64,000 nt of DNA, from the NCBI RefSeq assembly GCF_963664135.1, contig NZ_OY760905.1:1572736-1636735 (forward strand). Reading direction: 5' to 3'. Both the position numbers and the translations under genes were made by a program. Under the pieces are notes generated by a model. It did not search any database, was not told the DNA's origin, and saw only the letters and a program-made list of their open reading frames with translations. This DNA comes from an uncultured Acetobacterium sp. (GTDB lineage Bacteria; Bacillota; Clostridia; Eubacteriales; Eubacteriaceae). Below, one piece after another: positions 1 to 8,214 of this stretch. How positions within the stretch are numbered: position 1 is the first letter of the stretch; every line of letters begins with the position of its first letter.

Positions 1-893
1 TGATTGACTTTAATGGCGCCTCTTTCCGTTTCAATTCCTGCCTTTTCAAGTTCCAGAGTATCCAGTTCCGGTTTTCGGCCAATTGAAAGCAACACTTTTT
101 GAGCTGCAACAATCATTTCCCCTGACTTGGAACTTGTCTTCACCGCTATCCCTTCAGTCGTTTGCTGAATTGATTCAACTTTTGTGCTGGTGAAAATTTC
201 CACTCCATCTTTAATCATTTTTTCTTTAAGTGGTTTGACAATAGCCTTATCCATATTGGCAATAATTTCGGGTAACATTTCAATGATGGTTACCTTACAG
301 CCAAAGGCATTGTAGATACTGGCAAATTCACACCCGATTACACCGCCGCCAATGATGCATAAACTCTCTGGAACAGCTTCTAATGACAGCGCTGTTTCAC
401 TGGTGATCACATTGGGAAGTTCAGTTCCCGGGATAGGTGGAATAACCGGTTTTGAACCGGTTGCAATAATAGCAAAATCAAAATCGATGACCGTTACTTC
501 TTTACTTGAATTACTTTCATTATTAACAAACACTTTAATTTGATGATCATTGAGAAAAACACCGCTGCCTATAATTTTAGTAACAGTATTATTCTTCAAT
601 AATCCATTAACACCGCCAACTAAATTTTTGATGATTTTCGTCTTTCGTTGCTGCAGTTTTTGCCAGTCCGTCTCAAAACCTAAAACATTGATTCCCAATT
701 CTTTGGCATCATTTTTTAGCACGTCAATCAGTTCGGTGGTATGTAAAAGCACTTTCGTTGGTATACAGCCGACATTGAGGCAGGTTCCGCCTAAATACTT
801 ATTTTCAACCAGGGTCACCTCAGCGCCTAACTGAGCTGCCCGGATGGCTGCTACGTAGCCTCCCGGACCGCCTCCTAATATTACAATTTTCAT
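1..893 (-). CDS. acoL: Dihydrolipoyl dehydrogenase (E3) of the acetoin dehydrogenase complex, 3' end cut by window edge
   Basis: FAD-dependent E3 that reoxidises the lipoyl arm of the E2 component (AcoC) and passes electrons to NAD+. The N-terminus shows the FAD dinucleotide fold GGGPGGYVAA (residues about 7-16) and the redox-active disulfide motif GGTCLNVGCIPTK (about 39-51). A second NAD-binding glycine motif, GGGVIGCEFA, follows near residue 175. About 297 residues are visible and the C-terminal dimerisation domain lies beyond position 1. The ATG at 893 has a strong Shine-Dalgarno stretch (GGAGGGGG) just upstream and starts 13 bp after the acoC stop, so it is the last visible gene of the aco operon. 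It could also serve other 2-oxoacid complexes; the assignment to acetoin rests on context. Confidence 0.93.
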   Translation of the reverse strand, partial: MKIVILGGGPGGYVAAIRAAQLGAEVTLVENKYLGGTCLNVGCIPTKVLLHTTELIDVLKNDAKELGINVLGFETDWQKLQQRKTKIIKNLVGGVNGLLKNNTVTKIIGSGVFLNDHQIKVFVNNESNSSKEVTVIDFDFAIIATGSKPVIPPIPGTELPNVITSETALSLEAVPESLCIIGGGVIGCEFASIYNAFGCKVTIIEMLPEIIANMDKAIVKPLKEKMIKDGVEIFTSTKVESIQQTTEGIAVKTSSKSGEMIVAAQKVLLSIGRKPELDTLELEKAGIETERGAIKVN

Positions 894-906
894 ATTTCCC
901 CCTCCA

Positions 907-2226
907 TTACAACAGTAATAATCCGGGTTTTTCAATGACTTCTTTGAGTCGGGCAACAAACTGTGCGGCAACCGAGCCATCAACCGCCCGATGATCCGCG
1001 GTGAGACTTAAATTCATCATTGGTTTAATGACCACCTGTCCAGCAATTGCCATGGGTGTATCCATAATGGTGTTGATCCCTAAAATGGCAACCTCTGGCT
1101 GATTGATTATCGGAGTGAAGGATTCCATGCCAAACATCCCAATATTGGTAAGGGTGAAGGTTCCCCCGGTAATTTCATCAGCTTCCAGCTCATTGCTTCT
1201 GGCTTTTTCTGCCAGCGCCTTGATCTCATTGGAAATTTCTCCCAGATCTTTTTTATTGGCATATTTAACTACAGGGACAATCAGACCGTCTGGAAGGGCA
1301 ACCGCTACGCCGATATTTACATAATTCCGGGTGATAATATTCGTTCCTTCAATGGAACAGTTGAGCAGCGGAAACTCCAGCAAAACCCGAGACAGGATCT
1401 TCACCAAAATATCAGTATAAGTTATTTTAGCGGTGCTTTTTAATTCTTCTCGTAACAGCTTCATGGCAGTGGTATCCACCCGCTGGTTATAATTAACAGT
1501 AGCGGATGTCTCCTGGCTGGCCGACATCCGGCTGGCGATAATTTTCCGCATGGCGGACATCGGTTTGGTGAACTCCTGGGGATCAGCAAATTTATGAAGC
1601 TCGGACTCGTGTTTGAAACGAAGCACATCATCCTTCATGATCCTGCCGGCCTTGTGAATATGACTCGGATCAACCCCCAGGCCTTCAGCAATCACTGCCG
1701 CAGTTGGCGATATTTTGGGCTGAGCCGTTTTTGCTCTCTCGGCAAATTCACTGACGTCCTTTTCGGTAATCGCACCTTGTGGCCCAGTCCCTGGTACCAG
1801 TGAAATATCAATCTTCAGATCAGCGGCTATTTTTTTGGTTCGGGCAGAGGCCTTTACTCTTCCGCCAGCTGCTGGCTGCGAGGCTGCTTCCGTGGCTTTA
1901 GACGGAGCAACTGCAGCCACCTTTTCTGCCTGGACTGCTGGACTTTCGACCGCTTTTTCGGCCTCCGCTAACAGCGCCGAGATATCTTCATCGGCCTTGC
2001 CAAGGATGGCTATGGGTTTTAAAACCGCTACTGTTCCCTCACTGACGAGTATCTTTCTGATGATCCCTTCTCCGGGAGATTCAAATTCCTTGGTTATTTT
2101 ATCCGTTTCCACATCAAAGATGATTTCACCCATCTCAACACTATCGCCTTCCGACTTACGCCAGTTGGCAATATTTCCCTCGGTCATCGTCAACCCGAGT
2201 TTAGGCATTACTAAAAATTTTGCCAT
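907..2226 (-). CDS. acoC: Acetoin dehydrogenase E2, dihydrolipoamide acetyltransferase
   Basis: E2 core of the acetoin-cleaving complex. It carries the acetyl group produced from acetoin on a lipoyl arm and transfers it to CoA. Domains in order: a biotinyl/lipoyl domain at residues 1-76 with the lipoyl lysine K43 in the ETDKIT motif; an Ala/Pro linker; a peripheral-subunit-binding domain at about 124-165; a second, weaker copy of that domain at about 171-208 (SPTAAVIAEGLGVD start); and the acyltransferase domain to residue 439 with the catalytic SLTADHRAVDG motif. 439 residues is normal for a one-lipoyl E2. The ATG has AGGAGG eight bases upstream. It lies between acoX and acoL in the same operon. 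Two E3/E1-binding domains in tandem are a slight peculiarity. Confidence 0.95.
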   Translation of the reverse strand: MAKFLVMPKLGLTMTEGNIANWRKSEGDSVEMGEIIFDVETDKITKEFESPGEGIIRKILVSEGTVAVLKPIAILGKADEDISALLAEAEKAVESPAVQAEKVAAVAPSKATEAASQPAAGGRVKASARTKKIAADLKIDISLVPGTGPQGAITEKDVSEFAERAKTAQPKISPTAAVIAEGLGVDPSHIHKAGRIMKDDVLRFKHESELHKFADPQEFTKPMSAMRKIIASRMSASQETSATVNYNQRVDTTAMKLLREELKSTAKITYTDILVKILSRVLLEFPLLNCSIEGTNIITRNYVNIGVAVALPDGLIVPVVKYANKKDLGEISNEIKALAEKARSNELEADEITGGTFTLTNIGMFGMESFTPIINQPEVAILGINTIMDTPMAIAGQVVIKPMMNLSLTADHRAVDGSVAAQFVARLKEVIEKPGLLLL

Positions 2227-2245
2227 TGTTCAATCCTCCTTTGTT

Positions 2246-3241
2246 CTAAACTTTAAAGAAGCCATGCTGCTGTCCTACTTCAATGGCCTTTTTCACCTCT
2301 ACATGCCAGGGTCCTTTTCTGCTGATTTTAAAGGTGAATGTCTGATCCGCATTGAATTCGATTTCCCGTTCACCATCCAAGGCAATGGTCCCTCGACAAT
2401 TGGTGGTAAATTCATATTTTTCATCAAAATTTAAAATCGTTGGCTGATTTGTGCCGATTGGCAAGACAATTCCCGCCGCCATCGGAATGCGTATTTTGGG
2501 CGCATTTTTATCAATGCTCACATAAGCACCAAAATCGTCCGCTTCGGTAATAATAATCTTACCGCCCACCACTGAAGAAAAACCGATGGAAGCCGGGTGG
2601 CTTCTGGCGACGAATATTTTTTCGATATCATCAATTTTCCAAATGGCCCGGGATCCCACAAACACATCTCTTGAAATCACCGCATCAATCAGCGCAATGT
2701 CCTTTAACTGTCCTTGATAATATATTTCAATAATCTTATCTTTTTTCGAATAGATTTTTTTGTCAAATTTATTCGAAGCTACCACCGCAGCGGCAATGCC
2801 CGCAATGGTCCCTTCAATCATATCCGGATAGACATTGTTGGTTCCCGTCGAAATAGAAATAAGGGCGGTGTCTCGCAGTTCTTTGGCCACTGCCCGATTG
2901 GTTCCATCGCCGCCCAATGTCACAATGCATCCCACTTTTTTTTCAATCATCATTTTAACCGCTTTATAGGTGTCTTCGACGGTATCCTCTTTATAAAAAT
3001 CGAACACTTCAATGTCGCACCGTAGCTCTCTGGTGGTTTTAAGTTTATCCGCAACCCGGTAACCCATATTGTAAGGATCCGGCATCATATAAATCTTTTC
3101 CACCCCATTTTGTTGTGCACCAAGAATGATTCGCTCGACAATATTTATTTTCTCATTATTATCAATTACCGTCGCATGGGAAACCAGTCTTCGAATATCC
3201 TTTCCTGAAGCAGGGTTGGCAATTATTCCAATTGAATTCAT
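2246..3241 (-). CDS. acoX: AcoX, ATP-NAD kinase-like protein of the acetoin operon
   Basis: 331 residues of the AcoX branch of the ATP-NAD/diacylglycerol kinase superfamily. The N-terminal NPASGK motif (residues about 9-14) and the glycine-rich GGDGTNRAVAK motif (about 107-117) are the family's nucleotide-binding signatures. AcoX genes are found in acetoin dehydrogenase operons of Clostridium, Bacillus and Cupriavidus, but the reaction is not settled; a role in NAD(P) handling is inferred from the fold. It sits between acoB and acoC with 19 bp to acoC and about 120 bp to acoB. The short gap to acoB shows no convincing terminator, so I treat the operon as continuous. The ATG at 3241 has GGTGG upstream. 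Confidence 0.88.
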   Translation of the reverse strand: MNSIGIIANPASGKDIRRLVSHATVIDNNEKINIVERIILGAQQNGVEKIYMMPDPYNMGYRVADKLKTTRELRCDIEVFDFYKEDTVEDTYKAVKMMIEKKVGCIVTLGGDGTNRAVAKELRDTALISISTGTNNVYPDMIEGTIAGIAAAVVASNKFDKKIYSKKDKIIEIYYQGQLKDIALIDAVISRDVFVGSRAIWKIDDIEKIFVARSHPASIGFSSVVGGKIIITEADDFGAYVSIDKNAPKIRIPMAAGIVLPIGTNQPTILNFDEKYEFTTNCRGTIALDGEREIEFNADQTFTFKISRKGPWHVEVKKAIEVGQQHGFFKV

Positions 3242-3363
3242 AAGTCCACCACCTTTTCTACTCTAAAAAAGTTCTGGAAATAATATCATCGTTTTTAAAC
3301 TCCATTATTTCCAAAACCATGTCCTTTTATCTCACTGATCGTTATTCATTATTCGATTATTCA

Positions 3364-4335
3364 TTAAAATAATGATTTAACTGCCTGAACTACATCGACT
3401 GCATTCGGCAATACATATTCTTCCAGAATGCCACTAAATGGGATTGGGGTATTGAGTGCACAAACTCGTTTGATGGGTGCATCACATTCGTAGAAACATT
3501 CATCAGCAATGATTGCTGCCACTTCACCGGCATAACTGCCTCTTTTTGCTTCTTCGGAGACGATAACCACCTTATGGGTTTTCTTGACTGATTCAAAAAT
3601 AGCTTCTTTATCCAACGGATAAAGTGATCTTAAATCAATCACTTCCACATCAATACCGTCTTTTTCCAGAATTTCCGCTGCTTTAAGGGCATCATAAACC
3701 TGTTTTCCATAAGTAATGATGGTCACATCATTGCCCTCTTTTTTAATATTGGCTTTGCCAAAGGGAATCGGTTTAACCTCATCTTCGACCTGTCCCGGCA
3801 TTGCATACAGGGTTTTGTTTTCCAGATAGATAACCGGATTATCGTCATCAATAGCCGTGAGCATCAAGCCGATAGCATCCTGTGGATTTGACGGATAAAC
3901 AACCTTGAGGCCCGGCACATGGGTAAACCAGGCTTCCAGGGATTGGGAATGCTGGGCAGCTGCTGCGACGCCACCGCCGGAAGGTAAACGAACGACCATC
4001 GGAAGTTTTAGTTTGCCGCCGAACATGTACCGCATTTTAGCGGCCTGATTGACTAACTGATCCATCCCAACGGTTGAAAAATCGACAAACATCAGCTCTG
4101 GTATCGGTCGTAATCCGACGGCTGCCGCACCAACGGCGGCTCCGATGATTGCACCTTCTGAAATTGGGGTATCGCGTACTCTTTTTTCGCCAAACTCTTC
4201 AACGAGTCCTGAGGTTACCCCAAAACAACCGCCGAAAATCCCAACATCTTCGCCAAAAATGAATACATCAGGGTTTTCTAACATTTTTATACGCATGCCT
4301 TCTTTGATTCCTTGACCGTAAGTAAGCTCTCTCAT
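3364..4335 (-). CDS. acoB: Acetoin dehydrogenase E1 component, beta subunit
   Basis: 323 residues of the transketolase pyrimidine-binding family (E1-beta of 2-oxoacid/acetoin dehydrogenases). It forms the TPP-dependent E1 heterotetramer with AcoA, which cleaves acetoin to acetaldehyde and an acetyl unit loaded onto AcoC. Visible family features include the N-terminal region with FGEDVGIFGGCFGVT, the conserved TPISE segment near residue 57, and a C-terminal transketolase domain with EVIDLRSLYPLD. The ATG overlaps the acoA stop codon by four bases (ATGA), indicating translational coupling and equal subunit production. The length is typical (about 325). Confidence 0.95.
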   Translation of the reverse strand: MRELTYGQGIKEGMRIKMLENPDVFIFGEDVGIFGGCFGVTSGLVEEFGEKRVRDTPISEGAIIGAAVGAAAVGLRPIPELMFVDFSTVGMDQLVNQAAKMRYMFGGKLKLPMVVRLPSGGGVAAAAQHSQSLEAWFTHVPGLKVVYPSNPQDAIGLMLTAIDDDNPVIYLENKTLYAMPGQVEDEVKPIPFGKANIKKEGNDVTIITYGKQVYDALKAAEILEKDGIDVEVIDLRSLYPLDKEAIFESVKKTHKVVIVSEEAKRGSYAGEVAAIIADECFYECDAPIKRVCALNTPIPFSGILEEYVLPNAVDVVQAVKSLF

Positions 4336-5318
4336 CTTGATCGTCCCTCCTCTACTATATCGGTATAGACATCTTCAACCGCGGATGATACATCTGGGAA
4401 TTTACTTGCCAGTGCGAAATCAACAGCTTCTTCAACCATTGCATCAATTTTCTCATTGAGTTTATCCATTTCTTGTTGCGTCATGATATTATGTTCAAGG
4501 ATGTACTTTTCAGCTCTGGGAATCGGATCTTTTTTCTTCCATTGTTCCAGTTCACCTTCTGGTCGGTAAACCGTTGGATCCCCCTCAAAATGACCGCGCC
4601 AGCGGTAGGTTTTACATTCGATCAGCGTTGGTCCCTGACCTTTACGGGCTCTGGCGACAGCTTCCTGAACGGCTTCAAAAACGGCAAACACATCATTACC
4701 ATCGACGGTAATTCCAGGAATATTATAAGACACCGCCCGCTGGGAGATATCGGTGATATTCTGGTGTCTGGCCTGACTGACTGATATGCCATAGCCATTG
4801 TTTTCACAAATAAAAACAACTGGCAGTTTCCAGGTACTGGCAAGGTTCAAGCCTTCATGGAAGGTACTTTGGTTGGTGGATGCATCACCAAAGAAGCAGG
4901 CACAAACCTGATCGGTGCCTTTGTATTGGATTCCCAGCCCGGCACCAGTAGCAATATTATGGCCGGCGCCAACAATCCCATTGGCCCCAAGGATTCCTTT
5001 GGTTGCATCGGCAATATGCATGGACCCGCCTTTACCTTTACAGTAGCCGGTTTCTTTACCAAACAGTTCGGCCATCATATATTTTAGATCGCCACCTTTG
5101 GCGATAATATGGCCATGGCCACGATGGGTACTGGTGATGTAGTCATCCTCACGTAAGCTTGCACAGGCTCCGGTTGCAACGGCTTCTTCACCGATATAAA
5201 GATGAACAAACCCGCCAACCTGACCTTCAGCAAAAAGATTCATGGCTCTATTCTCGAACTTCCTGATTTTTACCATTTTTTCATACATTTCAATGATATT
5301 TTCGTTTGAAATTTTCAA
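4332..5318 (-). CDS. acoA: Acetoin dehydrogenase E1 component, alpha subunit (TTG start)
   Basis: 328-residue TPP-binding E1-alpha subunit. The thiamine diphosphate motif runs from FFGDASTNQSTFHEG (about 160-174) to CENNGYG; the usual GDG is GDA here, as in other AcoA proteins I recall. A conserved HRGHGH segment lies near residue 85. The start codon is TTG at 5318, preceded by AGGAGG with a seven- to eight-base spacer; no ATG with comparable support lies nearby. The gene overlaps acoB by four bases and follows the Lin0512 gene by 56 bp. It is distinguished from pyruvate dehydrogenase E1-alpha by operon content (acoX, acoR) rather than by one residue. Confidence 0.94.
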   Translation of the reverse strand: MKISNENIIEMYEKMVKIRKFENRAMNLFAEGQVGGFVHLYIGEEAVATGACASLREDDYITSTHRGHGHIIAKGGDLKYMMAELFGKETGYCKGKGGSMHIADATKGILGANGIVGAGHNIATGAGLGIQYKGTDQVCACFFGDASTNQSTFHEGLNLASTWKLPVVFICENNGYGISVSQARHQNITDISQRAVSYNIPGITVDGNDVFAVFEAVQEAVARARKGQGPTLIECKTYRWRGHFEGDPTVYRPEGELEQWKKKDPIPRAEKYILEHNIMTQQEMDKLNEKIDAMVEEAVDFALASKFPDVSSAVEDVYTDIVEEGRSR

Positions 5319-5374
5319 AATATTTCCTCCTTCTTGATCTGCTTCGTTTTTTATGGAACCCTACACATTTGAGT

Positions 5375-5743
5375 TTATACACTCACCGTTACACATACAA
5401 TGGCTGCCTCGATCGTATCATCGGTATCGCCAAAACCAGGAAAGAATAGACCAGCTGTTGTTAAGCCTCCTTTCTTTGCTTTGATGGTCACTTTTCCCAC
5501 CGGAAAGAGTTTTTTCAATTCCTCGGTATTTAGTTCTTCTGGTCTGGAAACCCCGATGATTGCCTCAATCATCATTCTTTCATTGATATTCTCTTCGGTT
5601 AAACTATAGATTTCATTTAATCCGATCAGACAGCTCCTGGAAATTGCATCTTTGATTGCTTTTCCGGCCGCAACATTAACGTTCTGCCCATGAAAATCCA
5701 TTCCCATTCCGAATTCAATAATGAACTTTTTTATAATGGTCAC
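5375..5743 (-). CDS. Lin0512-family small protein leading the aco operon
   Basis: About 120 residues recognised as the Lin0512 family of unknown function: N-terminal IIEFGMGMDFHGQNV, central IIGVSRPEELNTEELKKLFP and a C-terminal acidic/hydrophobic tail. No signal peptide or membrane segment. It lies between the DUF6506 gene and acoA and so should be co-transcribed with the acetoin dehydrogenase. The start is uncertain. The frame opens with GTG at 5743, but that GTG is part of the Shine-Dalgarno stretch GGGAGGTG itself. An ATT codon two codons later sits at a normal spacing of five bases. The function is not known; the context suggests an accessory or assembly role in acetoin metabolism. Confidence 0.75.
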   Translation of the reverse strand: MTIIKKFIIEFGMGMDFHGQNVNVAAGKAIKDAISRSCLIGLNEIYSLTEENINERMMIEAIIGVSRPEELNTEELKKLFPVGKVTIKAKKGGLTTAGLFFPGFGDTDDTIEAAIVCVTVSV

Positions 5744-5782
5744 CTCCCAACTTACAAAAGCTTTATTGGTTTTATCTTTCCG

Positions 5783-6085
5783 CTAGAAAATTTCATCCCC
5801 ACTCTTGTTTCCCAGTCCGGGATGAATATCAAACCTGACTACGCCAACCACCGCTTTACCTTTGACAGCCTCACTGATCATAGCCGTTCCCCGGTGTCCA
5901 AATCCACCGCACAATTCAAAGGCTCCCACCCCTTCTGCGACAAGTTTCAGTACTGCATCCACGGCACTTTCATAAGACGAAACCCCAACTGAAATCAGGG
6001 TAACCTGTTCAGTTTCAACCGTTGCACGGTGAATGGCCGGATCCGCATTTGGGGCAATAAAAATAAATGCTGCTTTTAATGCCAT
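5783..6085 (-). CDS. DUF6506-family protein, first gene of the aco operon
   Basis: 100 residues, probably DUF6506. It begins with a hydrophobic beta strand (MALKAAFIFIAP), and a glycine-rich loop CGGFGHRGTAM lies near residues 59-69. A Rossmann-like or PII-like small alpha/beta fold would fit, but this is only an impression. The ATG is well supported by AGGAGG seven bases upstream. It is the promoter-proximal gene behind the sigma-54 promoter at 6148-6164 and is followed by the Lin0512 gene after 39 bp. Two small uncharacterised proteins ahead of AcoA suggest a conserved accessory module. I do not assign a reaction. Confidence 0.75.
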   Translation of the reverse strand: MALKAAFIFIAPNADPAIHRATVETEQVTLISVGVSSYESAVDAVLKLVAEGVGAFELCGGFGHRGTAMISEAVKGKAVVGVVRFDIHPGLGNKSGDEIF

Positions 6086-6147
6086 CTACAAACCTCCTTG
6101 TTTTGATGTTGTTTTTGCGCATTGCTTTGTGTCTTAATTATTAATAG

Positions 6148-6164
6148 AGCAATATTTGTGCCAA
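6148..6164 (-). promoter_or_regulatory. Sigma-54 (RpoN) promoter of the acetoin operon
   Basis: On the minus strand the sequence TTGGCACAAATATTGCT matches the -24/-12 consensus TGGCAC-N5-TTGC exactly, with GG at 6162-6161 and GC at 6150-6149. Transcription would start near 6137, about 50 bp before the DUF6506 ATG. The activator AcoR is encoded 3 kb away and carries a sigma-54 interaction domain, so the promoter and regulator match. Confidence 0.9.
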
Positions 6165-6266
6165 ATTCTATATGTTTTTCTTTTTATTTAAACGTTTACT
6201 AAACTCCTGCAAATTTCTGTTTTTTGGTCCTGTTTTGGAACGGATACTCCAATCGGTGCTGCGATT

Positions 6267-6330
6267 AATTCTCATTATGAGAATTAAAGTCTCATAATGA
6301 GAAAAGCAGTCTCAAAAATGAGACTGCTTT
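6267..6330. promoter_or_regulatory. Three regularly spaced dyads, probable AcoR upstream activating sequences
   Basis: Three inverted repeats share the half-site TCTCA. Dyad 1 (6267-6285) has nine-base arms, AATTCTCAT/ATGAGAATT, around one base. Dyad 2 (6290-6302) is TCTCATAATGAGA. Dyad 3 (6303-6330) has 12-base arms around AAAA. Their centres are near 6276, 6296 and 6316.5, i.e. 20-20.5 bp apart (two helical turns), and about 140-180 bp upstream of the predicted start. That is the geometry expected for enhancer sites of a sigma-54 activator. Dyad 3 is also a perfect hairpin followed by TTTT on the minus strand, so it may double as a weak terminator for the transporter operon. Confidence 0.7.
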
Positions 6331-6477
6331 GGAGAACAGGCGGTCACGAGCCGCCACTGCAAGAAATGCCTATTGTTTGTGTTAATTAAACTTAGTTCGT
6401 AATACAGGTGGTTAATAGCCGATCTTACAAATCTACTTCTTGCTGCTTATATTCATTAATCTGGCTGGTCAGGTTTG

Positions 6478-6502
6478 TCGGGGTGAGCATTGCTCGCCCC
6501 GA
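6478..6502. repeat. GC-rich hairpin just downstream of the transporter operon
   Basis: TCGGGGTGAGCA and TGCTCGCCCCGA form an inverted repeat (one G-T pair) five bases after the ATPase stop codon. No T-run follows on either strand, so it is not a classical intrinsic terminator; it may act as an mRNA 3' end stabiliser. A second, smaller GGCGG/CCGCC hairpin lies at 6339-6355. The rest of the 6086-6506 interval holds the promoter and dyads listed separately and no gene. Confidence 0.5.
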
Positions 6503-6506
6503 GGTG

Positions 6507-7259
6507 TCACAATCGTTTTAAGATATCGCGGCGCAGCTGGCTTAACTCACTGGAGACCAAAGCCTCCCGAGTATCTTTATGCTTCTGGGGTACCTTGAAC
6601 TCTTCCACAATGTGTGCCGGGGAGCCGTTGATGACGTAAATACGATCTGATAAAAAGATCGCTTCATCAATATCATGGGTAATAAATAAAACCGATCCTT
6701 TGATTTTTTTTAGTATCTCCATCAGATACGCTTGCATTTTTAGTCGAGTGATGGCATCCAGTCCCCCGAAAGGCTCGTCCAACAGCATGATTTCTTTTGA
6801 AAACATATAGGTTCGCAGCAGCGAAACTCGCTGTTTCATGCCACCGGAAAGCTGATTGGGGTATTTATCGCCATCACTTTCCAATTCAAAAACTGGCAGC
6901 ATCTCCCGTACTTTTTCGCGCGCTTCCTTTTTCTTGATTCCCCGAATTTCCAGTGGCAAGATACCATTGTCGACAACGGTTCGCCAGGGTAATAACAGGT
7001 CTTTCTGATACATATAGCTGACAATTCCGGTTTTTCCGGTGACCTCGGCATCGTTCACAAAGATCTTCCCTGTTTCCGGCGTCAATAGTCCGGCAATAAT
7101 ATTAAAGAGGGTACTTTTTCCACAGCCGCTGGGGCCAAGAATGGTCACAAATTCGCCCTGATTCAGGTAAAGATCAATGCCTTCGATAATATTTTTGTGA
7201 TTATATTCCTTGGTGACCTGTTCAACCTCGAGCACCGGTTTATTCTGGCAGGTATTCAT
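6507..7259 (-). CDS. ABC transporter ATP-binding protein (ThiZ/SsuB-like)
   Basis: About 250-residue nucleotide-binding subunit that powers import by the adjacent permease and binding protein. Walker A GPSGCGKST lies near residue 44, the ABC signature LSGGMKQR near 136, Walker B IMLLDEPFGGLD just after, and the switch histidine in LFITHDIDEA. The subgroup is that of nitrate/sulfonate/taurine and HMP-type importers. I prefer the ATG at 7259 (GAGG about nine bases upstream) to an in-frame ATG at 7280, which has no ribosome site. The start lies inside the end of the binding-protein gene, a sign of translational coupling. The substrate cannot be read from the ATPase. Confidence 0.9.
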   Translation of the reverse strand: MNTCQNKPVLEVEQVTKEYNHKNIIEGIDLYLNQGEFVTILGPSGCGKSTLFNIIAGLLTPETGKIFVNDAEVTGKTGIVSYMYQKDLLLPWRTVVDNGILPLEIRGIKKKEAREKVREMLPVFELESDGDKYPNQLSGGMKQRVSLLRTYMFSKEIMLLDEPFGGLDAITRLKMQAYLMEILKKIKGSVLFITHDIDEAIFLSDRIYVINGSPAHIVEEFKVPQKHKDTREALVSSELSQLRRDILKRL

Positions 7260-8214
7260 TAGTAAATGCCTCATCTGCATTCAATTGATTTTCCAGTAAA
7301 CCATGATCATACATCCATTTTCCATAGTTTTCCCAGATACCAGACTTCATCACGCCCCATTTTGCGGCATCGCTCTGATATTCGCCGGACAAAAATTTTT
7401 GGGATGCCACAGCCAGATCACGGTCAATCTCCGGGTTTTCAACAAGCAGCAGATCGGCCGCTGCTTCGGGATTTTCAATGGCATATTGATAGCCTTTGGA
7501 GACTGCTCTTAAAAACTTTTTGGTCGTTTCCGGATTTTTTTCCAGATAATCTTCATTGGCAATAATTACCGGGGTATAATAATCGAGATTTTTGTCCACA
7601 TCCTGGAGACGGATAAAATTGATAGGATCGTTCTGCAGTTCTGCTGAAACCCCATCCCAGCCATAAAAGATCCAGGTGAAATCGACATGCTCCTTAACTG
7701 CGGTGAAAAAATCCAAGGCTCCCACATCAACAATTTCCAGTTGATTAAAATCGGCATTGTCGGCTTCCATTAATCCTTTCAGCGTTGCTACTTCCATCGG
7801 CGAACCCCAGCCCCCGTATTTTTTGCCTTCAAAATCTTTAGGAGCGATAATGTTGCGATCAGCCGGTGAGGCAAACCCGGAGGTGTTATGCTGAATAATG
7901 GCAGCGATGGCTTGAATTGGCAGTGGGTTGGCGGCAGTTCTTGCATAGGTGACCTGTTCCTGATAACTGATCCCAAAGTCCCCCTGGCCAGCCGCGATAA
8001 GATCGGCACTGCCGCCCTCGGACGGTTGGATTATTTCCACACTCAAACCCTCTTCTTCAAAATAGCCTAACTGTTGGGCAACATAGAGTCCGGTATGATT
8101 GGTATTCGGCACCCAGTCCAAAACTACAGTGATTTTCTCATCTTCTTTCTGAGCGCACCCGGTTAATGCAATCATCAGTATTCCGACTGCAATCAGCATT
8201 AATTTCTTTTTCAT
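7240..8214 (-). CDS. ABC transporter substrate-binding lipoprotein, NMT1/THI5-like (ThiY-like)
   Basis: 324-residue exported lipoprotein. The N-terminus MKKKLMLIAVGILMIALTGC has a lipobox LTGC with lipid-acceptor Cys20. The mature protein begins with the LDWVPNTNHTGLYVAQ segment typical of NMT1/THI5-like periplasmic proteins (ThiY, RibY), which bind pyrimidine precursors of thiamine or related compounds. The ATG at 8214 overlaps the permease stop by four bases (ATGA) with AGAGG upstream. A longer in-frame opening to 8394 would run through the permease gene and is not used. A thiamine-precursor substrate would make sense beside the TPP-dependent acetoin dehydrogenase, but riboflavin or sulfonate-type ligands remain possible. 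Confidence 0.88.
   Translation of the reverse strand: MKKKLMLIAVGILMIALTGCAQKEDEKITVVLDWVPNTNHTGLYVAQQLGYFEEEGLSVEIIQPSEGGSADLIAAGQGDFGISYQEQVTYARTAANPLPIQAIAAIIQHNTSGFASPADRNIIAPKDFEGKKYGGWGSPMEVATLKGLMEADNADFNQLEIVDVGALDFFTAVKEHVDFTWIFYGWDGVSAELQNDPINFIRLQDVDKNLDYYTPVIIANEDYLEKNPETTKKFLRAVSKGYQYAIENPEAAADLLLVENPEIDRDLAVASQKFLSGEYQSDAAKWGVMKSGIWENYGKWMYDHGLLENQLNADEAFTNEYLPE

Noticed and set aside
1835-2434. 199-codon plus-strand open frame
   Set aside because: It is antisense to acoC and acoX, which are certain genes; the composition is that of a shadow frame.
6303-6330. Simple terminator of the transporter operon
   Set aside because: It is a perfect hairpin with a short TTTT on the minus strand, but it lies 177 bp beyond the stop, shares the TCTCA core and 20-bp phasing with two other dyads, and so fits better as an activator site, though both uses are possible.
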